The notes below the pieces were generated by a model, which was given only the letters and a program-made list of their open reading frames with translations, was not told the origin of the DNA and made no database searches. Positions 20,243 through 26,218 of a DNA stretch of 26,218 nucleotides are shown here, in pieces. The DNA is from a virus. The stretch is from the IMG/VR virus record IMGVR_UViG_3300037189_006861, positions 1-26,218 of that record. One strand, given 5' to 3'. The stretch's first letter is position 1. Every line of letters begins with the position of its first letter. A program made the translations under genes and the position numbers.

Positions 20243-20856
20243 TATTGAATTTGCAATTCGAGCGGTTCGTCTGAAATAGCATTGATTGAAAAATCTTGCC
20301 GGCTTATTCCCCCGGCGACTTGCGGCATTGAATAATCCTCGACAACAACATTGTAAATGCCCATGCCGTTAAGAAAACGGGAAACTACCGGGATTGGAAC
20401 CGGGGCTTCGCACATGCGTTGCACAGAAAGTGATTCAGCCTCCGGATATTGGCCGTTTTGCCCGGCAATAATACCATTGATCGATATTTGGTAGTCATCC
20501 TTCGAGATGTATTCTTTCACGGTACCGTTCCGGCCCTGTATCTGCGTTTTAACGATGATCGACGGCCGGGATACAGAACACAATACCGTTTGCAACCTCA
20601 CTTCGTCTGTGGTTATTTGACGTCCCTGCGCAAAATCTGTGTAGGTAACAGATTGGAATGTCAGATCAATGACAACAGGCGTACCGAGCGCAGATTTGTA
20701 TAATTCCGGATCGCGATCATCAGCCTGATTGACTTTCCCGTCATACGGATTATCGCGTACTGCGAGCGGCTTAATGCCGGAAACATTGTACGTGCGAATG
20801 AGTGCCGACAATGGAACGGCTGCAATTACGACGGCTTTATCAACTGCTTTTATCAT
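20242..20856 (-). CDS. Tail/baseplate protein between tape measure and hub (DUF6046-like)
   Basis: 204 residues with ATGA coupling to the tape measure. Beta-rich, with KPLAVRDNPYDGKVNQADDR, VVIDLTFQSVTYTDFAQGRQ, a middle segment KEYISKDDYQISINGIIAGQ and the end VEDYSMPQVAGGISRQDFSI. From memory this resembles DUF6046, a family next to tape-measure genes in Bacteroidota contractile phages; its role is probably equivalent to the DNA-circulation or tube-initiator protein that joins tube and baseplate. The family name is moderately sure, the structural role is inferred from order. Confidence 0.62.
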   Translation of the reverse strand: MIKAVDKAVVIAAVPLSALIRTYNVSGIKPLAVRDNPYDGKVNQADDRDPELYKSALGTPVVIDLTFQSVTYTDFAQGRQITTDEVRLQTVLCSVSRPSIIVKTQIQGRNGTVKEYISKDDYQISINGIIAGQNGQYPEAESLSVQRMCEAPVPIPVVSRFLNGMGIYNVVVEDYSMPQVAGGISRQDFSINAISDEPLELQIQ

Positions 20857-22421
20857 TGTCCCGCGATTAATTGACTATCATTCGTTGCGTTCACCATGGC
20901 CTGTGCAACCATTTCGCGGACCTTTGCCGCGCCCTCCTGAATATTTGTCGTGGCAATTTTGAAATCCTTGATCAAAGATCCAATATTGACGGTAATTGTG
21001 ACGCTCTTCGCGCCCTGCGCTCCCTTTGTCTCGTTTTTGGGATCCATTGCCGGCATTACCGCTTTTTTACCGGCGGCACCGACAGGCAAAGCCCCGCCTT
21101 TTACTCCCGGCGCAGCCACGGTTTTTTTGGATTGATCCTTTGCAAAATCAGCCATGCCTTCATCATAGCCTTCCTTGAATCCTTGGGCGAGACGTTTGCC
21201 CGCATCAACCATGGCCCCGGCCGATTGCTTGAACCCTTCCACAACCATGCCGGCGTCGAGCGTCATAACGCCTTTGATGACTTTCCACACCCCTTCAAAG
21301 GCATCGACAACAAGCGCGGCCCACGCCTTGATCACGCCCCATACTCCCCACAGAACGGCCCTGAACGTACCAAATGAATTGTAGGCATACACTACGGCCC
21401 CAACGAGGAGGCCGAGGCCCGTGATGATGATGCCGATAGGATTGGCGTTCATGGCGACGTTCAAAGCCCATTGTGCGGCCGTCAATAGTCCTGTGTACAG
21501 CGCGCCCTGACCGATCGTAAATAGATATACTTGGTATGCGGCGGTAGCAATTCCAATTGTCAACGCTGTTGCGGCAATCACGTTTTTATTTTCCATGATC
21601 CAATTCCACGCCGAGCGCATGACATCAACAAACGATAACAGGCCCGTGATGATTGCATCGATCGCCGGCTTCAGGTCGTTGAACATTTGTACCGAGAATT
21701 GGAATACAGCATCACCGAGGTTGGAAATACGAACAGACGTATTCTGCGCCATATTGGCAAGACCGTTTGCATAGATGCCGCCTTCGTCCGCTGCTCGTGC
21801 AAGGGCCATTGTCAAAGCATCGTAGGAAACTTCCATGTCTTTGACTTTTTCAATTGGCTCTCCCGTTGCGTCTGCAAGCACTTTGTAAATGTTGACGCCG
21901 GCATACGCAAACTGCTTTATATCCATCGCGGTTGCCTTGCCTGTGTTTTTGATCTGCTGCATGTTTACAACCATGCGCTTCAATTCATCATCCCCGCCGC
22001 CGGTTGCCGCAATAGCATTGGCGAGATTGAGAACGTCAGTACGTGCATCTTTTGCACCTACTCCGGCCGAGATCAATGCCTTGTTTGCTTCAAGTAAACC
22101 CTCAAATGCAAATGGAGTTTTGACGGCATCCTCCATGGTATTGTTGATCACCTCTTGCGCGGCGGCCTTGTCTTTCAGGAGTGTTGTCAGGCCGGTCAGC
22201 GCGTTTTCAACTTGTGTTCCGGCTGCGATCATCTTTTGACCAAAGGCAGCAACGGCGGCGGCTCCGAACGCAATACCCACGGCCGAGGCAAGATTATTCG
22301 CGGTGCCTTGCGCACGCTTCATCTTATCCTCGAACTTTACGACCGAATCTTCGGCCTGTTTGATCTTCCCGCTTAATAGGTCACGAAGCGAGAGGGTATA
22401 TTGTACTTGTTCGTTCGCCAT
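20853..22421 (-). CDS. Tail tape measure protein
   Basis: 522 residues. After a coiled-coil start (GKIKQAEDSVVKFEDKMKRA) comes the conserved tape-measure domain, about residues 80-215: NALTGLTTLLKDKAAAQEVI, FAFEGLLEANKALISAGVGA, NMQQIKNTGKATAMDIKQFA, NLANMAQNTSVRISNLGDAV-like order. Hydrophobic helices at about 285-375 (ATALTIGIATAAYQVYLFTI, PIGIIITGLGLLVGAVVYAY) are typical of the part that enters the host membrane. By the rule of about 1.5 angstrom per residue the tail would be near 80 nm, short for a myophage. It starts two bases after the frameshift extension gene. Confidence 0.88.
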   Translation of the reverse strand: MANEQVQYTLSLRDLLSGKIKQAEDSVVKFEDKMKRAQGTANNLASAVGIAFGAAAVAAFGQKMIAAGTQVENALTGLTTLLKDKAAAQEVINNTMEDAVKTPFAFEGLLEANKALISAGVGAKDARTDVLNLANAIAATGGGDDELKRMVVNMQQIKNTGKATAMDIKQFAYAGVNIYKVLADATGEPIEKVKDMEVSYDALTMALARAADEGGIYANGLANMAQNTSVRISNLGDAVFQFSVQMFNDLKPAIDAIITGLLSFVDVMRSAWNWIMENKNVIAATALTIGIATAAYQVYLFTIGQGALYTGLLTAAQWALNVAMNANPIGIIITGLGLLVGAVVYAYNSFGTFRAVLWGVWGVIKAWAALVVDAFEGVWKVIKGVMTLDAGMVVEGFKQSAGAMVDAGKRLAQGFKEGYDEGMADFAKDQSKKTVAAPGVKGGALPVGAAGKKAVMPAMDPKNETKGAQGAKSVTITVNIGSLIKDFKIATTNIQEGAAKVREMVAQAMVNATNDSQLIAGQ

Positions 22422-22422
22422 G

Positions 22423-22596
22423 TCATTTCCATTTTACTTGATATGCAAGCGTCATAAAATATTTCACGCGTCCCCATTCTTTCCAAAAGTCTTCATCCGT
22501 CAAATGGTCCGGCTCGATATGCAAACAGCAACGAATTAGCGCGGAGATCCGCGTTTCATCGCTGCTGTCTTCATCGACCGTGAACCGGTCAATCAT
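22423..22596 (-). CDS. Tail-assembly chaperone extension (57 aa), reached by -1 frameshift
   Basis: The ATG (22594-22596) overlaps the chaperone stop as ATGA, and the frame is -1 relative to it. The peptide is acidic and aromatic (MIDRFTVDEDSSDETRISAL, HLTDEDFWKEWGRVKYFMTL) and ends AYQVKWK. In contractile and siphophage tails a short gene between tube chaperone and tape measure is usually made only as a fusion through a programmed -1 slip (lambda G/GT). With the A9 run just before it, the predicted fusion is 118 + 57 = 175 residues. It would bind the tape measure while the first part binds tube subunits. Independent translation from the ATG is also possible. Confidence 0.78.
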   Translation of the reverse strand: MIDRFTVDEDSSDETRISALIRCCLHIEPDHLTDEDFWKEWGRVKYFMTLAYQVKWK

Positions 22597-22949
22597 TTTT
22601 TTTTCTCGGCCTGATTGACCGCGAAATTGATCATTTCGCTCACGGCATAGACGGCTCCCATGTAATATTTATCGTCTTCTGCGCGCTCGCTACTGATGCG
22701 AGGATCGCTATATTCTTTCAACAGGATGACGTCAAGTGCCTGACTGCAAGCGGAATAAAAGCCGCTCGAGTATTTATCCATGACCGCCAATTTGACGGCC
22801 CGGCTTGGCTCTTTCACAAATCCTACCACCGGCTCGCCATCTTCTTGAACAAAGAAAACGAGCGGGTGTACTTTGATCTTTAATTCATCCGAAAGGGCTT
22901 GCGCTCTTGCGGCGGCCTCCAATTGGGCGGCCTTCAATGTTCCTGTCAT
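22593..22949 (-). CDS. Tail-assembly chaperone (upstream part)
   Basis: 118 residues from the ATG at 22949; the longer frame needs a TTG inside the tube gene. The leader before the ATG is A/CAA-rich (ACAACAACTACAACGC). The protein is helical with a DELKIKVHPLVFFVQEDGEP strand pair, GFVKEPSRAVKLAVMDKYSS, and SEMINFAVNQAEKKK at the end. Size and position between tube and tape measure fit the G-type chaperone. It ends with three AAA codons and TGA, giving a run of nine A. It is not part of the virion in known systems. Confidence 0.78.
   Translation of the reverse strand: MTGTLKAAQLEAAARAQALSDELKIKVHPLVFFVQEDGEPVVGFVKEPSRAVKLAVMDKYSSGFYSACSQALDVILLKEYSDPRISSERAEDDKYYMGAVYAVSEMINFAVNQAEKKK
22596..22604 (-). 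other. Nine-A slippery site for -1 frameshifting
   Basis: On the minus strand GCCGAG is followed by nine A and then TGATT. The run satisfies the X-XXY-YYZ form (A-AAA-AAA). A one-base backward slip avoids TGA and enters the 57-codon frame. I saw no clear downstream pseudoknot by eye. Confidence 0.72.
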
Positions 22950-22974
22950 GCGTTGTAGTTGTTGTTTTGTAAAA

Positions 22975-23397
22975 TCAAAGAACGTGAGTAACGCCGGCAA
23001 TGATCAGCGGGATCTTGATCAGGATCTTGCTGTCACCTTGCTTGGCATTAAACGGGTCCTCCATAAATTCACATGCTTCTAAATTGTCCTGACGAAACTG
23101 AATCGAACTATCGCCGAACAATACTTGAATCGGGAAAGGTTTGATCAGCAAAGGATCTTTTGAAGGTGCGGCAGATATGATACGACGCCATTCGTCGAGG
23201 AACATGGTGATGTCGGCTTCATATTCGACATTACCGTAACCACGGCTTACAGGCTCGACGCCGGCCCCGTATTGGTTTTCCTTGGCTTGCTTGCGCGTAT
23301 AATTGATTTCAGTAATGCCAACGACCGGAACCCCGAATAGGTTGAATTTGATGTTGGACCACGAATAGTTTACGCCGTTGATGAGCGGAGTTGCCAT
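22975..23397 (-). CDS. Tail tube protein
   Basis: 140 residues directly after the sheath gene, the standard order for contractile tails. The sequence has the beta-rich pattern of tube subunits: NGVNYSWSNIKFNLFGVPVV, GITEINYTRKQAKENQYGAG, EPVSRGYGNVEYEADITMFL, and LIKPFPIQVLFGDSSIQFRQ, closing with KILIKIPLIIAGVTHVL. The loop with GAGVEPVSRGYGN is characteristic of Mu- and Bacteroidota-type tubes. It stacks in hexameric rings round the tape measure. Its A/T-rich leader follows the sheath stop by 10 bases. Confidence 0.82.
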   Translation of the reverse strand: MATPLINGVNYSWSNIKFNLFGVPVVGITEINYTRKQAKENQYGAGVEPVSRGYGNVEYEADITMFLDEWRRIISAAPSKDPLLIKPFPIQVLFGDSSIQFRQDNLEACEFMEDPFNAKQGDSKILIKIPLIIAGVTHVL

Positions 23398-23407
23398 GTC
23401 TGAATTT

Positions 23408-24937
23408 TTAGATCGTTACATTGAATCCAATGTTTACGACAATATTCCGCGCCGTCGCAATTTGTACGAGGGTTGCGTTAATTGTCAGCACACCGGTTGA
23501 AAGGACATTCTGTGCCGTATTCACGTTCACATCGTATCCTGAAAGTTCACCATTGCGCACCATGTCGGCGAGCGGCCCCTGTGCAAGACCTTCAAAGTAT
23601 GCCACGGCTTCGTCGGAAAGAGTGCCATCTGCATTGAGCGTTATTGGAGAATTTAACGCCGGCAAAACTGCGGTGTAAATTCCACGCGTCGCTTTCTGCA
23701 TGGTCCTGTTGTCGGAAATGTAGGCGTAATCCGATGAAACGGAAATGCTTGTCGGGTTTTCGTTAAAGTACGAACCGGCGATGCCCACAAATTTCCGGAG
23801 GAACAAATAGCGTTTGTCTTGCAATGAAGACAGAAGGGAATCCGTTACGCTCGAGTGAGTGAACAGAACGCCATTCGCAAATGCGATAACGTCACATTCC
23901 GTGCCATTGGAAATATTGAACTGCGCGACCCATGCGATCGAGTGCGACACCTTCGCGCGGGCAACGGCACCGAGGGCCGCACCGAGCGTCGTGATTGATA
24001 CACCGGACGCATAGAACAGCGACGCACCGAGCGCACCGCCATCTTGGGAGATGACCGCCGTACAATAATTTGCGGACAGGCTTGCAAGGTTTGTGAGCGT
24101 TGACACATCAGCGGTACCGGATATATCCGCGCCATATAGGGCGATCAATTCTTTGTGTGCGCTGACGTTGGAGGCGCATACATTGTGGATTGCCGTAATG
24201 TCCGCACTTGCAAACGCCGCACTATCCTTGTAAATCGCAATTTGCCGGATCTTGCCACCCGAGAATGTTTGCATTGTCGTGATCTCGGTAAACGTGTACG
24301 GGTTAGGTACCGCAAAGATTCCAACATACAAGTTGCCTTGCGGTTGCAATCTGAAATACTCGGAGATGTGATAATGCCAAACAGCGTATTTTGATGCGAC
24401 GCCGCCGGTGAATTGGGTGATCGTTCCGGCAAGTGTGGCCCCCGCGCTGTACGTCGCGGTAATCGGAGTTCCTGTGTTCAGGTAAATACCGAGGCCGGGC
24501 CGGGCCGTAATCGTCACCGTTGAGGCGTTGACCGTCGCTGTGTAACCATGCGTTGATGTTCCGGCATTTATTACAGCGGCAATCGCTGTTGCCACATTGG
24601 CAGTTGTCGTATCCCCACTAACCTTGGTGTAAACGCCGAGGCTTACAACCTTCGATAATGGTTCCGCGACTTTCAGTTCAACGGTATCCCCATTGGCACC
24701 CGTGGCTGTAACGAGATATGATCCCGTGGCCTTGGTTTCATCGGAGAACGTACCGACGATACCGGCAGCCTCCGCATCAGCAACGCTGAAAAATTGTTTG
24801 ATGCGATTTGAAACGCTGAATCCGCTTGGGAGTGACCCGGCTGTGTAAAAAACAAGGCCCGAGATATGATCCTCCCCGGGCAGGGGCCGGCCGAGACCGC
24901 CCTGTCCGAGATTGAATATGATGTTATTGAGTGCCAT
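23408..24937 (-). CDS. Contractile tail sheath protein (DUF2586-like)
   Basis: 509 residues. The opening (MALNNIIFNLGQGGLGRPLP, then EDHISGLVFYTAG) and the C-terminal region (RTMQKATRGIYTAVLPALNS, DGTLSDEAVAYFEGLAQGPL, NGELSGYDVNVNTAQNVLST, ARNIVVNIGFNVTI) match the DUF2586 sheath family of Bacteroidota contractile phages. Residues 73-178 form an inserted beta-rich domain (SYLVTATGANGDTVELKVAE to TATYSAGATLAGTITQFTGG) that most sheaths lack here. Residues 200-380 hold the core Rossmann-like part. The sheath wraps the tube and contracts on infection, so this is a myovirus-type particle. Confidence 0.85.
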   Translation of the reverse strand: MALNNIIFNLGQGGLGRPLPGEDHISGLVFYTAGSLPSGFSVSNRIKQFFSVADAEAAGIVGTFSDETKATGSYLVTATGANGDTVELKVAEPLSKVVSLGVYTKVSGDTTTANVATAIAAVINAGTSTHGYTATVNASTVTITARPGLGIYLNTGTPITATYSAGATLAGTITQFTGGVASKYAVWHYHISEYFRLQPQGNLYVGIFAVPNPYTFTEITTMQTFSGGKIRQIAIYKDSAAFASADITAIHNVCASNVSAHKELIALYGADISGTADVSTLTNLASLSANYCTAVISQDGGALGASLFYASGVSITTLGAALGAVARAKVSHSIAWVAQFNISNGTECDVIAFANGVLFTHSSVTDSLLSSLQDKRYLFLRKFVGIAGSYFNENPTSISVSSDYAYISDNRTMQKATRGIYTAVLPALNSPITLNADGTLSDEAVAYFEGLAQGPLADMVRNGELSGYDVNVNTAQNVLSTGVLTINATLVQIATARNIVVNIGFNVTI

Positions 24938-24950
24938 GAGGCGTTAGGGT

Positions 24951-25175
24951 TTAACCGTTGAAAATATCCGTTCGGCTATATGCCTTGAATCCGGGTTTTT
25001 CGCAGAAATGCCATGTTCCCTCTTCATTCATCCACACACACAGAATATGCGGATTTTTTTCGAGTGTCGATTTTAATTCATCGGCAACCGGAGGTACATC
25101 GTAGAACGGCAAATCATCGTCGATCATGGTAGCGTTGACGGGATTTTGTTCTCTCTGCTTTTTAGGACGTCCCAT
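24951..25175 (-). CDS. Hypothetical small protein between capsid and sheath genes
   Basis: 74 residues. The N-terminus is basic (MGRPKKQREQ), the middle acidic (NATMIDDDLPFYDVPPVADE), and the end aromatic (HILCVWMNEEGTWHFCEKPG). Not recognised. The A- and CAA-rich leader (CAACAAAAACAACAACAGC) suits Bacteroidota initiation. The place suggests a head-tail joining or head-associated protein, but it is too small to be a typical connector and carries no diagnostic motif. Confidence 0.62.
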   Translation of the reverse strand: MGRPKKQREQNPVNATMIDDDLPFYDVPPVADELKSTLEKNPHILCVWMNEEGTWHFCEKPGFKAYSRTDIFNG

Positions 25176-25195
25176 GCTGTTGTTGTTTTTGTTGA

Positions 25196-25624
25196 TTATT
25201 GTACGACGCGACTTTCCTCAATCCACTTGGTGCCGTTGAATCTAAATGTAATTACAGCAACAAGACCGGAAGATAGTGTAGCGGTACCCGCAGATTGCCA
25301 ATTAGTGCCGGTAAATTTTACCTTGTCACCTGAAGTTCCGGAAACCATCAGTACAACGCGGTCGCCATAATAGGAATTGGTAACCGTAGGTGATTTGAAT
25401 GTGATAGAATCGAGCGCGGCGACTTTGTACAACGTCTCCCATGCGTTCGGGGCAACGGTAACGCTGTCCGCACCGGCTGCATCGGTCACGCTGACAAGTT
25501 TGTATGTCAATACGCGTCCGGTATTGTCCGTGTTCTTTGCGGTACCAAACCTTGGGGATGTGCTTTGTGCATTTACAGCAACAAAGGCAAAAATGAAGGC
25601 GAATAATGCGATCAGATTTTTCAT
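25196..25624 (-). CDS. Exported beta-rich protein next to the capsid gene
   Basis: 142 residues with a clean signal peptide (MKNLIALFAFIFAFVAVNAQ) and a mature part made of Ser/Thr/Val-rich strands (KLVSVTDAAGADSVTVAPNA, DSITFKSPTVTNSYYGDRVV, GTSGDKVKFTGTNWQSAGTA) ending KWIEESRVVQ. Mature beta content looks like a capsid decoration or fibre-tip protein. The position right after the capsid gene fits decoration, but the export signal does not, since heads assemble in the cytoplasm. A surface or secreted role in the infected host is the alternative. Confidence 0.68.
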   Translation of the reverse strand: MKNLIALFAFIFAFVAVNAQSTSPRFGTAKNTDNTGRVLTYKLVSVTDAAGADSVTVAPNAWETLYKVAALDSITFKSPTVTNSYYGDRVVLMVSGTSGDKVKFTGTNWQSAGTATLSSGLVAVITFRFNGTKWIEESRVVQ

Positions 25625-25639
25625 GTCTGTATTTATTTA

Positions 25640-25663
25640 GGGGCGACCCTTGCGAGCCGCCCC
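25640..25663 (-). other. GC-rich hairpin after the capsid gene
   Basis: On the minus strand GGGGCG (25658-25663) pairs with CGCCCC (25640-25645) around a 12-base loop. What follows is TAAATAAATAC rather than a run of T, so it is a weak terminator at best. It may be a partial attenuator or a processing site keeping capsid mRNA in excess over tail mRNA. Confidence 0.45.
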
Positions 25664-25674
25664 GGTTTCAGGGT

Positions 25675-26218
25675 TTAGGAGTTGAAATATGCGGCGTTGA
25701 GCGTCGTGTACAGGAAGATCTGATCCGAGAATCCATATTGTACATCGAATTTCATCAACCCTTTCAGGAAGAACAATTCTGAATTGTTTTGCAAACGCAT
25801 CAATTGCAGATTGTTATCCTCGGTTGAGTTCATGCCAACGTACAGATTGGAAGACGTGTCAGGCAGACCTTCGCAGAACAGGATCGTATCATCCGGGAAA
25901 CCGGCGAGAGGCACAACCTCATATCCTTTCCATGGTTTGATGCCACGTTCCATGGTGTTCAAACCTTTGAAGGTTACACCGGTCGTCAGCGCGGTTTGAT
26001 AAATTTGCTCGGTTTCAATTGAAACAAAGAATTTCATCCGATCGTAACGGGTTGCGCGAGACAACAGGGCCTTTTTGTTGGTAGCAACCGAAGCAATCAG
26101 CGCATCCAATTTGTCAAGGATGTTGGAAGACGTGAGTGTGACAGGGTTCGCAATGGTGCGGACGTCGCTGTCATTGACCATCTTCTTCAGGAATCCATCC
26201 ATGAACATGATCTGACCC
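25675..26218 (-). CDS. Major capsid protein, C-terminal part (runs off right edge)
   Basis: The frame is open to the edge (residues GQI precede the first Met), so the visible 180 residues are a fragment; I extend it to the edge. They read as the end of a phage capsid protein: a helix (DKLDALIASVATNKKALLSR), then YDRMKFFVSIETEQIYQTAL, KPWKGYEVVPLAGFPDDTIL, and the strand-rich end with NLYVGMNSTEDNNLQLMRLQ and FDVQYGFSDQIFLYTTLNAA. The late assignment is supported by the position just before the tail module. HK97-fold is assumed from family habit, not shown by the fragment. Confidence 0.7.
   Translation of the reverse strand, partial: GQIMFMDGFLKKMVNDSDVRTIANPVTLTSSNILDKLDALIASVATNKKALLSRATRYDRMKFFVSIETEQIYQTALTTGVTFKGLNTMERGIKPWKGYEVVPLAGFPDDTILFCEGLPDTSSNLYVGMNSTEDNNLQLMRLQNNSELFFLKGLMKFDVQYGFSDQIFLYTTLNAAYFNS

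Noticed and set aside
22949-23000. Longer chaperone start inside the tube gene
   Set aside because: It would need a TTG start and a 26-base overlap; the ATG at 22949 has a typical A-rich leader and no overlap.

Overview
The window is most of the genome of a contractile-tailed double-stranded DNA phage (or an excised or induced prophage) of a Bacteroidota host. Every supported gene lies on the minus strand, so the region is read from right to left. Host assignment rests on four things: starts without Shine-Dalgarno sequences but often with A- and CAA-rich leaders; promoters of the Bacteroidota type (TTG, about 19-20 bases, TAnnTTTG); signal peptides with Gln at or near the predicted cleavage site; and fibre modules of the VGIGT-SP-KLDVNG kind common in that phylum. 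I saw no tRNA, rRNA, CRISPR array, IS element, integrase or attachment site.

Late module (26218 to 9702). It opens with the end of a major capsid protein, a secreted-looking beta-rich protein and a small basic protein. The tail genes follow: sheath, tube, a tail-assembly chaperone pair joined by a probable -1 frameshift on nine A, a short tape measure, a baseplate-type protein, a hub of the gpD type, a spike of the gpV type, a gp25-like wedge protein and a LysM-like protein. Next is a very long tail-fibre reading frame (17493 to 11884) cut by one in-frame TAA, then a second small exported protein. The lysis cassette has a coiled-coil membrane protein, a holin-like protein, a protein built like a unimolecular spanin, an unknown protein and an M15 peptidase endolysin. 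Two nearly identical terminators close the module.

Small regulatory block (9533 to 8740). There are two singly transcribed small genes, one a coiled-coil helix-turn-helix protein, with their own promoter-like boxes, a third terminator of the same design, and then a promoter for the early operon.

Early and replication module (8739 to 1). A tightly packed, largely ATGA-coupled operon carries a RecT annealing protein, a coiled-coil protein, a RecE/YqaJ-type exonuclease, small unknowns and a winged-helix protein. A roughly 100-base structured leader then precedes a replication-initiator-like gene. After that come several accessory genes, a DUF1064 nuclease, an SSB-like protein and an ASCH protein. 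Next are a 46-residue histone-H1-like peptide, a PP-loop (PAPS-reductase-like) protein and a ParB-like protein that together resemble the IbrA/IbrB pair. The module ends with a small terminase subunit and the first 32 codons of the large terminase.

The large terminase runs off the left edge and the capsid gene runs in from the right edge, both on the same strand. This fits a circular or circularly permuted genome in which only the rest of the terminase and the portal/head block is missing. The most interesting points are the fibre stop codon, the frameshift with its hidden 57-codon gene, the exported structural-region proteins, the IbrA/IbrB-like pair with its H1-like neighbour, the structured leader ending at a start codon, the spanin candidate and the endolysin with two calcium-loop motifs.
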